This document shows, piece after piece, positions 48,449-59,157 of a stretch of DNA of 64,000 nt (within the stretch, counting starts at the first letter, position 1; each line of letters starts with the position of its first letter). This DNA comes from Branchiostoma lanceolatum (taxonomy: Eukaryota; Chordata; Leptocardii; Amphioxiformes; Branchiostomatidae), in assembly GCF_035083965.1 (NCBI RefSeq), contig NC_089730.1:20098527-20162526 (forward strand), written 5' to 3'. The notes beneath the pieces were generated by a model that saw only the letters and a list, made by a program, of their open reading frames with translations, was not told where the DNA came from and did not search any database. The position numbers and the translations under genes were made by a program.

Positions 48449-49837
48449 TCAGGTGTGTTTAGCCATGTCTTGGTCTAAAGTACCCTTCGATGCAGCAGAA
48501 TAGTCACACTGGTCACACTTAAAGAGTTTTTCACCTGTATGTATTCTCAGGTGTTTGGTTAAGTCAGACCTAAAAGCCGTTCTGTATCTGCACTCCCCAC
48601 ACATGTAGGGTTTTTCTCCTGTATGCCTAGCCTTGTGTTGGGTTAAAGTACTTTGCTGTGCAGCAGAATAGTCGCACTGGTCACACTTATATAATTTCTC
48701 ACCTGTATGCATCCTCATATGTTTGGTTAAGCTATACCTGTCAGTTAATCTGTATTCGCACTCCCCACACATGTAGGGTTTTTCTCCTGTATGCTTAACC
48801 TTGTGTTGGGTTAAAGTACTTTGTTGTGCAGCAGAATAGTCACACTGGTCGCACTTATAGGGTCTCGTACCTGTATGTGTTCTCATATGTCTGGATAGGT
48901 TAGATCGGTGGGATGTCCTGTAACCACACTCCCCACACATGTAGGGTTTTTCTCCGGTATGGGTAATCATGTGTTGGTCTAAATTATATTTCGATGCAGC
49001 AGAAAAGTCGCACTGGTCACACTTATAGGATTTTTCAGCTGTATGTGTCCTCATATGCACGGTTAGGTTTGGCTTGACAGCCGTTCTGTATCCACACTCC
49101 CCACACATGTAGGGTTTTTCTCCAGTGTAAATAGCCTTGTGTTGGGTTAAATTACTTTGCTGTGCAGCAGAATAGTCACACTGGTCGCACTTATAGGGTC
49201 GCACACCTGTATGCGTCCTCATATGCACGGTTAGGTTTGGCCTGTCAGCCGTCCTGTAACCACACTCCCCACACATGTAGGGTTTGTCTCCTGTATGCCT
49301 AGCCTTGTGTTGGGTTAAAGTACTTTGTTGTGCAGCAGAATAGTCGCACTGGTCGCACTTATAGGGTCTCATACCTGTATGCGTTCTCATGTGTCTGGAT
49401 AGGTTTGACCTGACAGCCGTTCTGAATCCGCACTCTCCGCACATGTAGGGTTTGTCTCCAGTATGCTTATTCGTGTGTCGGTCTACAGCACCTTTCGTTG
49501 CTGCAGAATAGTCGCACTGGTCACATTTGTAGGGTTTCTCACCTGCATGCCTTCTGCTGTGTATTAACAGGTTAGCCTTTGAAGCTGCCCTGTAGTCACA
49601 ATCTGAACATGCGAAGCGTTTATCCACAGTACGCTTGACCGCAAGCCTGTCCGTCTGCTCTGTTCGACCCTGCCCGGTAGGATGGTCCGATTTTACCCCG
49701 CACGCTTCCTCGCGTGGAATGCCCTCGCTCTTCTTCTGATACCTTCCCGTGTCTAATATCTCGCTGCTGTTGGTCTCGTTCCCAAGCTGTACAGGTGGCA
49801 GCTCGTCCAAAGCAATCTCGCCACTTCTCTCGTCCAT
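48449..49837 (-). CDS. Z14, 14-finger-position C2H2 protein
   Basis: 462 residues from MDERSGEIALDELPPVQLG, acceptor TTTTTAG 2 nt before the ATG. After the leader come 14 finger positions. Two are damaged: finger 6 ends HKAIY (last His lost) and finger 14 has LDQDMAKH (first His lost). The helix AAQQSTLTQHKARH occurs almost unchanged three times, alternating with ECGYRTA fingers, so the array was homogenised in two-finger (168-bp) units. The protein ends DMAKHT at TGA, a mutated Gly of the linker (normally HTGEKP). Further degraded fingers follow in frame. Confidence 0.93.
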   Translation of the reverse strand: MDERSGEIALDELPPVQLGNETNSSEILDTGRYQKKSEGIPREEACGVKSDHPTGQGRTEQTDRLAVKRTVDKRFACSDCDYRAASKANLLIHSRRHAGEKPYKCDQCDYSAATKGAVDRHTNKHTGDKPYMCGECGFRTAVRSNLSRHMRTHTGMRPYKCDQCDYSAAQQSTLTQHKARHTGDKPYMCGECGYRTADRPNLTVHMRTHTGVRPYKCDQCDYSAAQQSNLTQHKAIYTGEKPYMCGECGYRTAVKPNLTVHMRTHTAEKSYKCDQCDFSAASKYNLDQHMITHTGEKPYMCGECGYRTSHRSNLSRHMRTHTGTRPYKCDQCDYSAAQQSTLTQHKVKHTGEKPYMCGECEYRLTDRYSLTKHMRMHTGEKLYKCDQCDYSAAQQSTLTQHKARHTGEKPYMCGECRYRTAFRSDLTKHLRIHTGEKLFKCDQCDYSAASKGTLDQDMAKHT

Positions 49838-50101
49838 TTCTAAAAATAAAAACGAATTTTCTGAAACCAGAAAAAACTTCCCATACTTTCTATATCCATA
49901 TAATTTCTCTATCTTGAAACATAATCATATACATGTATATATATGCAGCAAGGCAATGCAAATACCATCAAGCGGTGTTTAAGCCAAGCCCTTTCATGAC
50001 CTCACCTTGTCTTTATCTTTATCTTTATTCGAAATTGCAACAATGGACCTCACCTAGGCCTTGTACCTGTATGATTATTCTAACCAAAATTCATGTTTCT
50101 G

Positions 50102-50247
50102 TCAGCCATTTTCTTTCAAAACTGCCGGCCTGTGTAGTGCTGTGCGATTGGTCAGGCACCACAGTCATTCTAATAAACGCACTAAATTATAGCACAGCAT
50201 TGACAGCAGCTATATACAGGACTGCAGTTTTGAAAGAAAATGGTGGC
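50102..50247. repeat. Fold-back with YY1-like ends in Z14 intron 1
   Basis: Copy of 45569-45707. Arms CAGCCATTTTCTTTCAAAAC and GTTTTGAAAGAAAATGGTGG. An ATTGGTCAGG (inverted CCAAT box) lies in the loop near 50147. Confidence 0.6.
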
Positions 50248-50636
50248 CCCAAGGCTGCCTCCGACTTCAACTTCAACTCCAACTTGGGATACCCCCAAAT
50301 AACCCCGCAGGGGGCAAAGTAGGGGGGGGGGGAGGTCCAAGGCTAAGGCGGGCAGGCCTCCAGCCGTAGGACCTGATGTGTCTATTCAGTCTAATGAGGA
50401 TGCCTCCACGGTACTAATGGTTGCAACGAGATCCACTCTACCATCGTTCTAGGCAAATACGAATTTTTGAACACATCAAAAGTTGGGAAGCCAGGGATTG
50501 ATATCATACTAATTGCGGCGTTAATGCGAATATCCTACATAGCGCTTCCAAACTCTTCGATCTCTGCTTTATCTACAAGTATAAGTAATCATTTGCATTC
50601 GATATGCCCCCCTCCCCAAACAATGTATACCCTACC

Positions 50637-50752
50637 ACCATGACAGTTGAGTGAAAAGGAATTCAACAATGAAGAGCGGTCTAAACTGGAACAGTCCTAC
50701 CTACCCGAAAATTCTACTCTACTCTACTCTACTCCTCATCTCCTACCCCTTG
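50637..50752. mobile_element. 116-bp insertion with 8-bp direct repeats
   Basis: ACCCTACC flanks both sides (50629-50636, 50753-50760). Z13 has the uninterrupted TATACCTTACCTACGATTTTC. The insert contains (TCTAC)4 at about 50714. It accounts for the longer distance between C-run and donor in Z14. Origin not recognised. Confidence 0.55.
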
Positions 50753-50841
50753 ACCCTACCTACGATTTTCTTCGAATCACACCCCTGATTTGACCCGCAA
50801 ACCGATCAATAGCGCCAGTGTTGGTGGTAAATAAAGTACTT

Positions 50842-51006
50842 ACCTGTCTATCAAAGCAGTTAAGGGTAGGAATAGAGTCGAAGAAAGTTGAAAATCGCCT
50901 CAGATCGGCGAAAATGACCCCCCCCCCCGCACGGCACCAAAATGGCGGACAAGCGTGGGTCAAACCAACTCCGGAGTAAAGGTCAAAGTTGATATACCTG
51001 ATTACC
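50842..51006 (-). promoter_or_regulatory. Z14 promoter block and exon 1 donor
   Basis: Donor GACAG|GTAAGTAC at 50844; ATGGCGG at 50942-50948 (98 bp); AAAGGTCAAAGTTGATATAC; CTGATTACC. C-run in the intron at about 50606-50616. Confidence 0.62.
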
Positions 51007-52039
51007 AATTCTATACGTACATGTTATAACGATATACTGGCTACTTTGCTGCAAGAACGCTTTGAAAACTGTTATTGATATGATTTTAAAGTATTTTCGG
51101 ACTATTTTTCAATTGTTTCTTACAAAAATATAAAGAAATCCAAGTGTACAGTGTCTTACACTTCAATTTAGCAATCTTACTTGGAGTAAAAGGGTCGTTC
51201 ACATTCATAAAACATGAAAAAAAAGCATATCGCTGGTCATGGATGCCTAATGTTAAAATTACATAACCGCATATATCTATTTCCTAGAAGAAACGCATAA
51301 ACTATATATACCGCAAGTGGTTACCATGAATACATTTTAAACGTGTTGGCAACGATGATTATTGTAACCATGCATGTATTTAACTAAAGGTGTAGATGGC
51401 AATGGGGCGGAGGGTGGGTGAAATAAATTTGACTAGGCTGGCACTTGAAATGTTACTCATAGTCGGGTGGGCGACCGGACCGAAGAAAGTTGTTGTGGCT
51501 AGTTACAAAAATTCCCATATCGGGAAAGTACAAGCACCGTTGCAAGTTAAGTCGAGCGAGCATGTGATTTTATTTTTTTCCAAAAGATGTTAATCATCAC
51601 AGTATAATAAGTAAATCAGGCATCCTCGATTGAGGTGAAGCATAATGCTTTTTCAAGTAGCTAGTGATAGTGCAATGTGGCTTTTATTTTGGCCACGTAT
51701 GATAGATAACGTACAAATGACGTGAAACTATTTCAACATAATGTAACGAAATATCAACAAAAGTATAAAACCAAGGTTCGTTGCCATCCAATTTACGGTT
51801 TGATTTACAAATTCGTATTTAAAACGACATAAATCAAATAAATTTGACGAGGCGGGGAGTCCGGCTTGCACTTTCATCATACTCACAGTCACGTGGGCAA
51901 ACAGACCAAACCAAGTTATTGTTGTGGCTAATAACAAAAAAAATTGCCATATCGGAAAAGTTTTTTCACAAAGACAGCACGAGAAGGTATTCCAAGCACA
52001 TTAGCAAAATTAAGTTGAGCGAAAATGTGATTTTATTCT
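51007..52039. other. Intergenic repeat-rich DNA, no gene seen
   Basis: Two diverged copies (51460-51590, 51890-52035) of the 47690-47890 repeat, each with a fragment of LINE-related TTTGAC[TG]AGGC. No gene recognised. Confidence 0.45.
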
Positions 52040-53025
52040 TATATATATTGTTTCCAAAAATTTCTACTTGGAGTCCATTGAAAATCATCTAACGACGGCG
52101 TGCGAGGAGAGTTAGGAACTTTTCCCATTATGATATATGCTAAAATTCATCTCATCAAATACTGGCACCGTTTAGTAAACTTACCTGAGGACTCTTTGCT
52201 TCACGATGCATACAACACTGTATTTACTGGTGATCATGACTGGACAAATCATGCTAAGGACACTCTCTGTTACCACGGCCTTGGACATATATGGATGAAA
52301 CCTGAGTCTTATAAAGTAGATTATATCTGCCGGCTACAAGATACACATATACAAGAGTGGTTTAACCGTATTAGAAGTAGTTCCAAATTGTCTTTTCTCA
52401 ACAAATCAAAAAACCGTTATGAACAAGAAAAATATCTTGATGATATAAATAACGCTGAAATTCGTAAAGCGATAATCCAGTTAAGAATCAGTAGTCATAA
52501 GTTGAAAATAGAGACAGGTAGATATTACAATATAGCCCCTGACCAAAGGTTTTGCCCATACTGTCCAATGAAAATTGAAGATGAATTTCACTATGTCATG
52601 GAATGCTCTAGATATGATGTTTTACGTAATAAATTATTCACATGTCTCAAAACAAGAACAGATTTTAAGAATATCGATACTACCGACCGTTTTGACTATA
52701 TATTTAAATGCAACAATGCACAATACGAAAATAGGTAAATATCTTAACGACTGCTTTCAGATTAGGAAAAATACCGAAACTAATGATTAAACAAACTCGA
52801 TCATAACTGTTACGCTATATAAAAATGTATGCTAGCCCTTATTGTATTGTATTAGTAATTAGGATGGTATATCAAAATATATACTAGCGCCTTATTGTAT
52901 TGTTACACTATTAGTAATTAGAATGTTAAGTTTTATTCTATACTTCTACTTTGTATTATGTTTACGAATTCTTGCCACACTTTGTACCATGTACAATTGT
53001 CGTGCAATAAAGTTCTTCTTCTATT
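52040..53025 (+). mobile_element. 5'-truncated non-LTR retrotransposon insertion
   Basis: About 985 bp inserted relative to the uninterrupted repeat copy at 47845-47875 (GTGATTTTATT | ATTATAATACAT). It holds the C-terminal part of an ORF2-like protein (52100-52738) and a 3' region ending GTGCAATAAAGTTCTTCTTC. Plus orientation, opposite to the zinc-finger genes. 5' truncation and a gene-end tail are typical of LINE integration. Confidence 0.7.
52100..52738 (+). pseudogene. LINE ORF2 C-terminal fragment
   Basis: Frame of about 212 residues that opens without a Met (GTG at 52100). Contains ELGTFPIMIYAKIHLIKYW, a region rich in charged residues, QLRISSHKLKIETGRYYN and the Cys-His knuckle FCPYC...EDEFHYVMEC. 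This combination is characteristic of the carboxy-terminal domain of some invertebrate non-LTR retrotransposons. A one-base shift near 52728 cuts the normal end; KIGKYLNDCFQIRKN continues in the next frame to 52790. No reverse transcriptase core is left, so it is dead. Confidence 0.7.
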
Positions 53026-53329
53026 ATAATACATAATGTATAAATGACGTGAACTGTACTGTTCCAATATGATGTAACGAAAAGCCAAGTATAAAGTCAA
53101 CAATGGTAGTGTTATATAGACGTTTTGCTAGATACATGCTGACATTTCCAGCTAAGAATATTAGTTTCAACTCGTTACAACTGCAATAATTTACCATTTT
53201 ACATAGAATATCTCCATCAAATTGAGGCTTACAATACCAACGCGTAAAGAGCAGGCCACTGAGTGACCTGTAAACACAAATTCTCGACACACATGGTTGT
53301 GTGCAGCCTTCACTTGTGTTGAACCAAAC
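53026..53329. other. 3' flank of Z15, no gene seen
   Basis: Sequence shared with 47870-48060 (AATGACGTGAAC..., CTGACATTTTCAGCTAAGAAT); duplicated downstream region of Z14 and Z15. Confidence 0.4.
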
Positions 53330-53974
53330 TGTATTTCATTGCAGCAGAATAGCCGCAATGGTCACACCATCACTCACATGTCTAAAGTGTATGTATTCTC
53401 ATATGTCTGGATAGGTTAGCCCGGTGGGACGTCATGTATTCGCACTCTTCACACACGTAGGGTTTTTCTCCGGTGTGTTTAGCCATGTGTCGGTCTAGAT
53501 TACTTTTATAAGCAGCAGAATAGTCGCACTGGTCACACTTATAGAGTTTTTCACCTGTATGTATTCTCATGTGTTTTGTTAAGTCAGACCTGACAGCCGT
53601 TCTGTATCCGCACTGTGCACACAGGTATGGTTTTTCTCCTGTATGCTTAGCCTTGTGTTAGGTTAAAGTACTTTGCTGTGTAGCAGAATAGTCACACTGG
53701 TCGCACCTATACTGTTTCATACCTGTATGTGTTCTCATATGTTTGGATAGGTTAGACCAGTCCGACGTCCTGTAACCACACTCCCCACACATGTAGGGTT
53801 TGTCTCCGGTATGGGTAGTCGCTCTAAATGGCCTTTCCGTGCAGCAGAATATTCGCACTCCCTACACTTGTAGGGTTTCTTTCTTGGGTTGGCGACACAA
53901 CAAAAACGATGACAAAGTAGAAGGCATGACAAAAACGCCTAAAAACACGTCAAAAACCAGCCGAAACCCTAGCT
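53330..53974 (-). pseudogene. Disrupted C-terminal fingers of Z15
   Basis: The minus strand continues [20 protein letters not shown], a [15 protein letters not shown] finger cut by TAA at 53658-53660 (CAA in paralogues), [40 protein letters not shown] and CEECEYMTSHRANLSRHM, ending at 53382. It is separated from Z15 by an insertion (53819-53989) made of a 64-bp copy of Z15 DNA (54185-54249) plus about 105 bp of unknown sequence. A last MKYSL-type relic lies near 53340. Confidence 0.75.
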
Positions 53975-55162
53975 CTATTTGGAGAGTAGTTTTTCTCCTG
54001 TATGGCTAGCCTTGTGTTGGGTTAAATTACTTAGCTGTGCAGCAGAATAGTCAGACTCGTCACACTTGTAGGGTCTCATACCTGTATGCGTTCTCATATG
54101 TCTGGATAGGTTTGACCTGACAACCGTTCTGAATCCACACTCTCCACACATGTAAGGTTTGTCTCCAGTATGCTTAGTCATGTGTCGCTCTAAATGGCCT
54201 TTCCGTGCAGCAGAATATTCGCACTCCCTACACTTGTAGGGTTTCTTTCCAGTGTGTTTATTCATGTGTCGGTCTAAAGCATCTTTCCGTGCAGCAGAAT
54301 AGTCGCACTGGTCACACTTTAAAGGTCTCTCGCCTGTATGTGTTTTCATATGCCAAGATAGAGCAGACCTGTAATCCATCCTGAATCCGCACTCCCCACA
54401 CATGTAGGGTTTTTCTCCAGTGTGTTTATTCATGTGTTGGTCTAAAGTATCTTTCCGTGCAGCAGAATAATCACACTGGTCACACTTAAAGGGTCTCTCG
54501 CCAGTGTGTTTTCTCATATGCCCGGATAGTCTAGACCTGACGGCCGTCTTGAATCCGCACTCTTCACACATGTAGGGTTTGCCTCCAGTGTGTTTATTCA
54601 TGTGCAGATCTAAAGTATCTTTCCGTGCAGCAGTATAGCCACACTGGTCACACTTATAGGTTCTCTCGCCTGTATGTTTTCTCATATGTCCAGATAGGTT
54701 AGACCTGTCGGCCGTCTTGAAAGCGCACTCTCCATTCATGTAGGGTTTTTCTCCAGTGTGTTTATACATGTGCTCGTTTAAAGTGTCCCCAGTGTGTGTA
54801 TACATGTGCTCATCTAAAGCATCTTTCCGTGCAGCACAATAGTCGCACTGGTCACACCTATAGGGCTTCTCACCGGTATGTATCCTTGTATGTCGTAATA
54901 ACTTTGACTTGCTATCTGTCCTATAGTCACACTCCGTACACGCAAAGCGTCGGTCTGCCGTAGATTTCTCGAGGACCTTCTTCTGCTCTCTTCGCCCCTG
55001 TGCAGAAGGATCGTCAGATGTTACATGTACCCCGCAAGTTGGACTGCCACTTTCCTTGTCCTGTTTTCTTGTCTCTAAGATCTCGCTGTTGTATGTCACG
55101 TTCCAATGATGTACTGTTGACAGTTCTTCCAAAGCAATGCTGCTTCTCTCCTGATCCTCCAT
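53975..55162 (-). CDS. Z15, C2H2 protein with truncated array
   Basis: 395 residues from MEDQERSSIALEELSTVHH, 2 nt after acceptor TCTTTAG. The leader (about 70 residues) is of the Z15/Z16 type (EQKKVLEKSTADRRF). Eleven finger positions: finger 2 is followed by a partial repeat (HTGDTLNEHMYKH), finger 3 starts YMNGEC (first Cys lost) and finger 11 reads YKCDESDY (second Cys lost). The protein ends ASHTGEKLLSK where an insertion entered the array; more fingers follow as a pseudogene. Confidence 0.9.
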   Translation of the reverse strand: MEDQERSSIALEELSTVHHWNVTYNSEILETRKQDKESGSPTCGVHVTSDDPSAQGRREQKKVLEKSTADRRFACTECDYRTDSKSKLLRHTRIHTGEKPYRCDQCDYCAARKDALDEHMYTHTGDTLNEHMYKHTGEKPYMNGECAFKTADRSNLSGHMRKHTGERTYKCDQCGYTAARKDTLDLHMNKHTGGKPYMCEECGFKTAVRSRLSGHMRKHTGERPFKCDQCDYSAARKDTLDQHMNKHTGEKPYMCGECGFRMDYRSALSWHMKTHTGERPLKCDQCDYSAARKDALDRHMNKHTGKKPYKCRECEYSAARKGHLERHMTKHTGDKPYMCGECGFRTVVRSNLSRHMRTHTGMRPYKCDESDYSAAQLSNLTQHKASHTGEKLLSK

Positions 55163-55163
55163 T

Positions 55164-56489
55164 TCTAAAGAAAAATAATGAATAATGAATAATCCGAAAA
55201 AGAAAATAGAGAAAAAAAATTGCCATTGTATTGGTTATACTATCTATGCCCACATTTTTATCATAAAACTGTATTATAATAATTCATTTAACTACACCCT
55301 TGTTTGTTGACATTGTATCCTATTTAGTATATGTATATTGTTGACTATACTTTGTATATATAGTTCTATTCTATTTTATGTTGGACAGAAGGTTGAGAAA
55401 GGACCCGTCCTGTTTCTTCTGAGCGGTTGTTATACATTGTATCATAACGTATGTAAAGTATGTAAAGCATGTGAAATGTCATCAAGCGATGCTCATGTCA
55501 AACCCTTCCAATTGTCCTTGTACCAGTATAAATATACTAGTAAAGAAATTTGTAAGACACCTTTCATGTCGTCAACATTTAACAAACTGTATTGATTTCT
55601 TAGTGCTGAAGTACTATCCCTACACAGCGTGGTCGATTCAAATGATACTAATTACTCTGTCATATGTAATAACATTGCAATATTGGCATGTCAAATCTTT
55701 TTCAAATCTAATATCATCATTTCTCCCTGTTGGGTGTCCTTCTGACAATGCTGTGGGCGGCTCTACTTGGATTTGACTTGTATTGAAATGGTTTATTCTA
55801 TTTTGTCATATACTTACAAAAGATTTGGTTTATTCTAAGATAGTAAACATTTTGGGGAACAAATAAACATTATACGAATTCAATGTTAACAAAAAGATAA
55901 CCTCCACTCTACATAATGGGAGGAGTGCTGATCACGGGTGTGTCATGGCGTCATAACACATGGGAAATGTAGGCTTCTTATTGGTCGACGCCATCTGGCT
56001 ATGTGATAATAACTTCTAATGCGGTGTCAGGGTATAGGATTCTTCGACACCGCAGTTGTCTGCTCTATATCCAGATTCCATATATATACACCTAGCCAAT
56101 GTATATACCACGGTATGCAAAAACGAAATTTTACCATTCCTTAATTCCTCGCAAAAAAATAGCCTAGGCACATGCAACACAATCTGTATTAGTTACATGT
56201 ACTGTAGTAATTGCCGTAGATTGCACTTGATGTAGCCTTATATAGTTATAGTAACTAGAAATATTCTTGGATAGAACTAGATTGTTACCTATGTTGTCTG
56301 TTAAATGTCATACATTGTCACTGATACCATTGTTGTGCAATGAAATCATTCATCCATTCTATAGCATTACAGTCGATATGCCACCCCCCCTCCCCAATGT
56401 AGTATGGTTTTCTTCAAATCACACCCCTGAATGTAACCTGCCGGTACAGAAGCGCAACAGAGCGCGTATTGTCGGTAAATAAAGGTCTT
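55164..56489 (-). other. Intron 1 of Z15
   Basis: Long (about 1.3 kb) intron between donor 56492 and the acceptor before 55164. It contains the C-run tract (CACCCCCCCTCCCC, about 56384-56396). No gene inside. Confidence 0.45.
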
Positions 56490-56668
56490 ACCTGGCTATC
56501 AATGAAGTTTAGAGCTGATAAATAGAGTCGAACTCAGTTGAAAATCGCCTCAGGCCGGAGAGAATGACAACAACACCACCTCTCGCAAGGCACAACATGG
56601 CGGACAAGCCTAAACTCGGGTCAAACAAATTGCGGAGCAAAGGTCAAAGTTGATATTCCTGATCATCC
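56490..56668 (-). promoter_or_regulatory. Z15 promoter block and exon 1 donor
   Basis: Donor GCCAG|GTAAGACC at 56492; ACATGGCGG at 56595-56603; AAAGGTCAAAGTTGATAT; TCCTGATCATCC. CAGGTATGT has become CAGGAATAT. Confidence 0.58.
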
Positions 56669-57604
56669 AAAACAGAGCGCTTTAAGCCTGATGACCTACA
56701 CGGCCATGCTTCTGAACAATGTTGTCTGTGAATGTTGTGCAATAATAAAAAACCATTTATATACCCACACTACCAGTACCTGTAATAACGATGTAATAAC
56801 TCCTTTGCTGCAAGTTAAGAATGTTTTTAAACCCGTTTATATTTATCTGATTTGATCTTATCTTCTTTAAAAATCAAGAGGAAATACACGCGAACAGTGC
56901 CTTACACTCTATTTTGGCAATCTTACTTGGAGTTAAAGGTTCGTTCACTTTCATTAAGCATCAAAAATCATATCGCTCAGCATAAATTCATGCTGTAAAC
57001 TAGTTTACCTTATTAAGTTCAAGTATATCCTAATGTCAATACCGCACACTCAGATAGGTGCCATACATACACAGCACGAGGAGGTATTCCAAGCAACTTT
57101 GTAGGTTTTATTTTCCAAAAGACGTTAATCATCATGTTTCGATACACAATGTTGATATGATGTGAAACTATTTCGACATACCGTGACGAAATATTGACAA
57201 AGTATACAAATAATAACGATACAGTGTTATTCAGACATTTGACTAGCTATAGGCTATAGATATAGGATGGCATTTTCAGATATGCCGGTATATCAATATA
57301 CCGTTTTACATAGATCATTTCTATCAGTTTTGAGCTTATGATATCAATGTTATGCTGCAACTGTCCTTCATTGCACGCAAGGACGGTCCTGTACAATTCT
57401 ACTGTAACCAGAGTATAGGGACTATGACGACGGCATACATTTTCGGAGTGCAAAGTCACCTCAATGCTATACCATTACCAAACGAGTACATATATCACAA
57501 AGCAAATCCTGCATATTAGACTTATTACAATGTTCAATATCATAAACCATACATCTAACCTCTTGTATTAACAATTAATGCGCACAACTATCTTTTATAG
57601 CTAA
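56669..57604. other. Intergenic, no gene seen
   Basis: AT-rich, partly shared with the region upstream of Z13 and Z14 (GCAATCTTACTTGGAGTTAA). Confidence 0.38.
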
Positions 57605-57674
57605 TGTATTCAACTATTTGTTGGTCTAAATACTCTTCTGGAAGTTCTGCCATGCTGAATAGTCGCACATGTTT
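57605..57674 (-). pseudogene. Decayed finger after Z16
   Basis: The minus strand reads MCDYSAWQNFQKSI, a stop, TNK, a CDYSAWQNSFxxSLDxH finger that lost its histidines. Confidence 0.45.
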
Positions 57675-59156
57675 TCATGACTTATACCTTGTATGAGTTC
57701 TCACATGTTTATTTAAGTTAGTTTTAGTCCCGGTAGAAAAACCACACTGGCCACATTTGTAGGGTTTCTCACCTGTGTGTGTCCTCATATGTAGGGTTAG
57801 GTAAGACCTATCTGCAGTCCTAAATCCGCATTCCCCACACATGTACGGTTTCTCACCGGTGTGCTTAAGCATATGTTTGTGTAAAGAACCCTTTCTTGCA
57901 GCAGAATAGTCACACAGATTACATTTATATGAGTTATTTCTTGTATGAGTGCTCGTGTGCTTGTTGAAATTACTTTTTGTCCTGGTAGAATAGCAACATT
58001 GATCACATTTGTAGGGTTTCTCACCTGTATGTGTCCTCATATGTAGAGTTAGATAGGACCTGTCAGCAGTCCTGAATTCACATTCCACACACGTGTAGGG
58101 TTTCTCACCAGTGTGCTTAAGCATGTGTTGGTCTAAAGAACGTTTCCGTGCAGCAGAATAGTCGCATTGGTTACATCTGTAGGGTTTCTCGCCTGTATGT
58201 TTCCTTGTATGGCTTAACAGGCTAGACTTTATACTTGCCATATCGCTACATTCCGAACATTTATATGATCTACCACTTGTATGAGTTCTCATGTGCTTGT
58301 TGAAATTACTTTTTGTCCTGGTAGAATAGCAACATTGATCACATTTGTAGGGTTTCTCACCTGTATGTGTCCTCATATGTAGAGTTAGATAGGACCTGTC
58401 AGCAGTCCTGAATCCACATTCCACACACGTGTAGGGTTTCTCACCAGTGTGCTTAAGCATGTGTTGGTCTAAAGATCGTTTTTGTGCAGCAGAATAGTCG
58501 CACTGGTCACATTTATAGGGTTTCATACCTGTATGTGTTCTCATATGTTTTGAAAGGTTAGGCCTGTCAGTCGTCCTGTATCCACACTCCCCACACATGA
58601 AGGGTTTCTCTCCCGTGTGTTGTAGCACATGTTGGTCTAAACCGCGTTTTGTAGCAGCTGAATAATCACACTGATCACACTTATGGGGTCTCTCACCTGT
58701 ATGTGTTTTCATATGTCGAGATAGAGTAGACCTGCCAGCGGCCCAGAATCCGCACTCTCCACACTTGTACGGTCTTTCTCCGGTGTGTTTATTCATGTGT
58801 TGGTCTAAAGTATTTTTCCGTGCAGCACAATAGTCGCACTGGTCACAGCTATAGGGCTTCTCACCTGTATGTTTACCTGTATGTTGTAATAAATTCGAAT
58901 TTGTAGCTGTCCTATAGTTACATTCTGCACACGCAAAGCGTCGATCTTCCGTAAATTTCTCAAGCACCTTCTTCTTCTCTGTTCGCCCCTGTACGGATGG
59001 ATCGTGAGATTTTACCCCGCAAGTTTCCTCCCATGGACTGCAACTTTCCTTGTGCTGTTCTCCGGTGTCCAAGTTTACGCTGTTGTATGTCACGTTCCAA
59101 TGAAGTACTGTTGGAAGTTCTTCCAAAGCAAGGCTGCTTCTCTCCTGATCCTCCAT
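57675..59156 (-). CDS. Z16, 15-finger C2H2 protein with a triplicated unit
   Basis: 493 residues from MEDQERSSLALEELPTVLH; acceptor TTTTAG 2 nt upstream. A leader of about 75 residues, then 15 finger positions. A three-finger unit (SAAxKRSLDQHMLKH, then RTADRSYLTLHMRTH, then STRTKSNFNKH) appears three times, as fingers 6-8, 10-12 and 13-15. The first two copies are nearly identical in DNA (about 57960-58190 and 58300-58490). Finger 9 (YKCSECSDMASIKSSLLSH) is a different type and separates them. Linkers after fingers 8 and 12 are non-canonical (HTSGRSYKC, HTRNNSYKC). It ends RTHTRYKS at a stop in the linker. Confidence 0.93.
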   Translation of the reverse strand: MEDQERSSLALEELPTVLHWNVTYNSVNLDTGEQHKESCSPWEETCGVKSHDPSVQGRTEKKKVLEKFTEDRRFACAECNYRTATNSNLLQHTGKHTGEKPYSCDQCDYCAARKNTLDQHMNKHTGERPYKCGECGFWAAGRSTLSRHMKTHTGERPHKCDQCDYSAATKRGLDQHVLQHTGEKPFMCGECGYRTTDRPNLSKHMRTHTGMKPYKCDQCDYSAAQKRSLDQHMLKHTGEKPYTCVECGFRTADRSYLTLHMRTHTGEKPYKCDQCCYSTRTKSNFNKHMRTHTSGRSYKCSECSDMASIKSSLLSHTRKHTGEKPYRCNQCDYSAARKRSLDQHMLKHTGEKPYTCVECEFRTADRSYLTLHMRTHTGEKPYKCDQCCYSTRTKSNFNKHTSTHTRNNSYKCNLCDYSAARKGSLHKHMLKHTGEKPYMCGECGFRTADRSYLTLHMRTHTGEKPYKCGQCGFSTGTKTNLNKHVRTHTRYKS

Positions 59157-59157
59157 T

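Noticed and set aside
53382-55162. Regular ~84-bp repeats suggesting a CRISPR-like or satellite array
   Set aside because: The period is the 28-residue zinc finger (and 168 bp for finger pairs). Reading frame and zinc ligands explain it.
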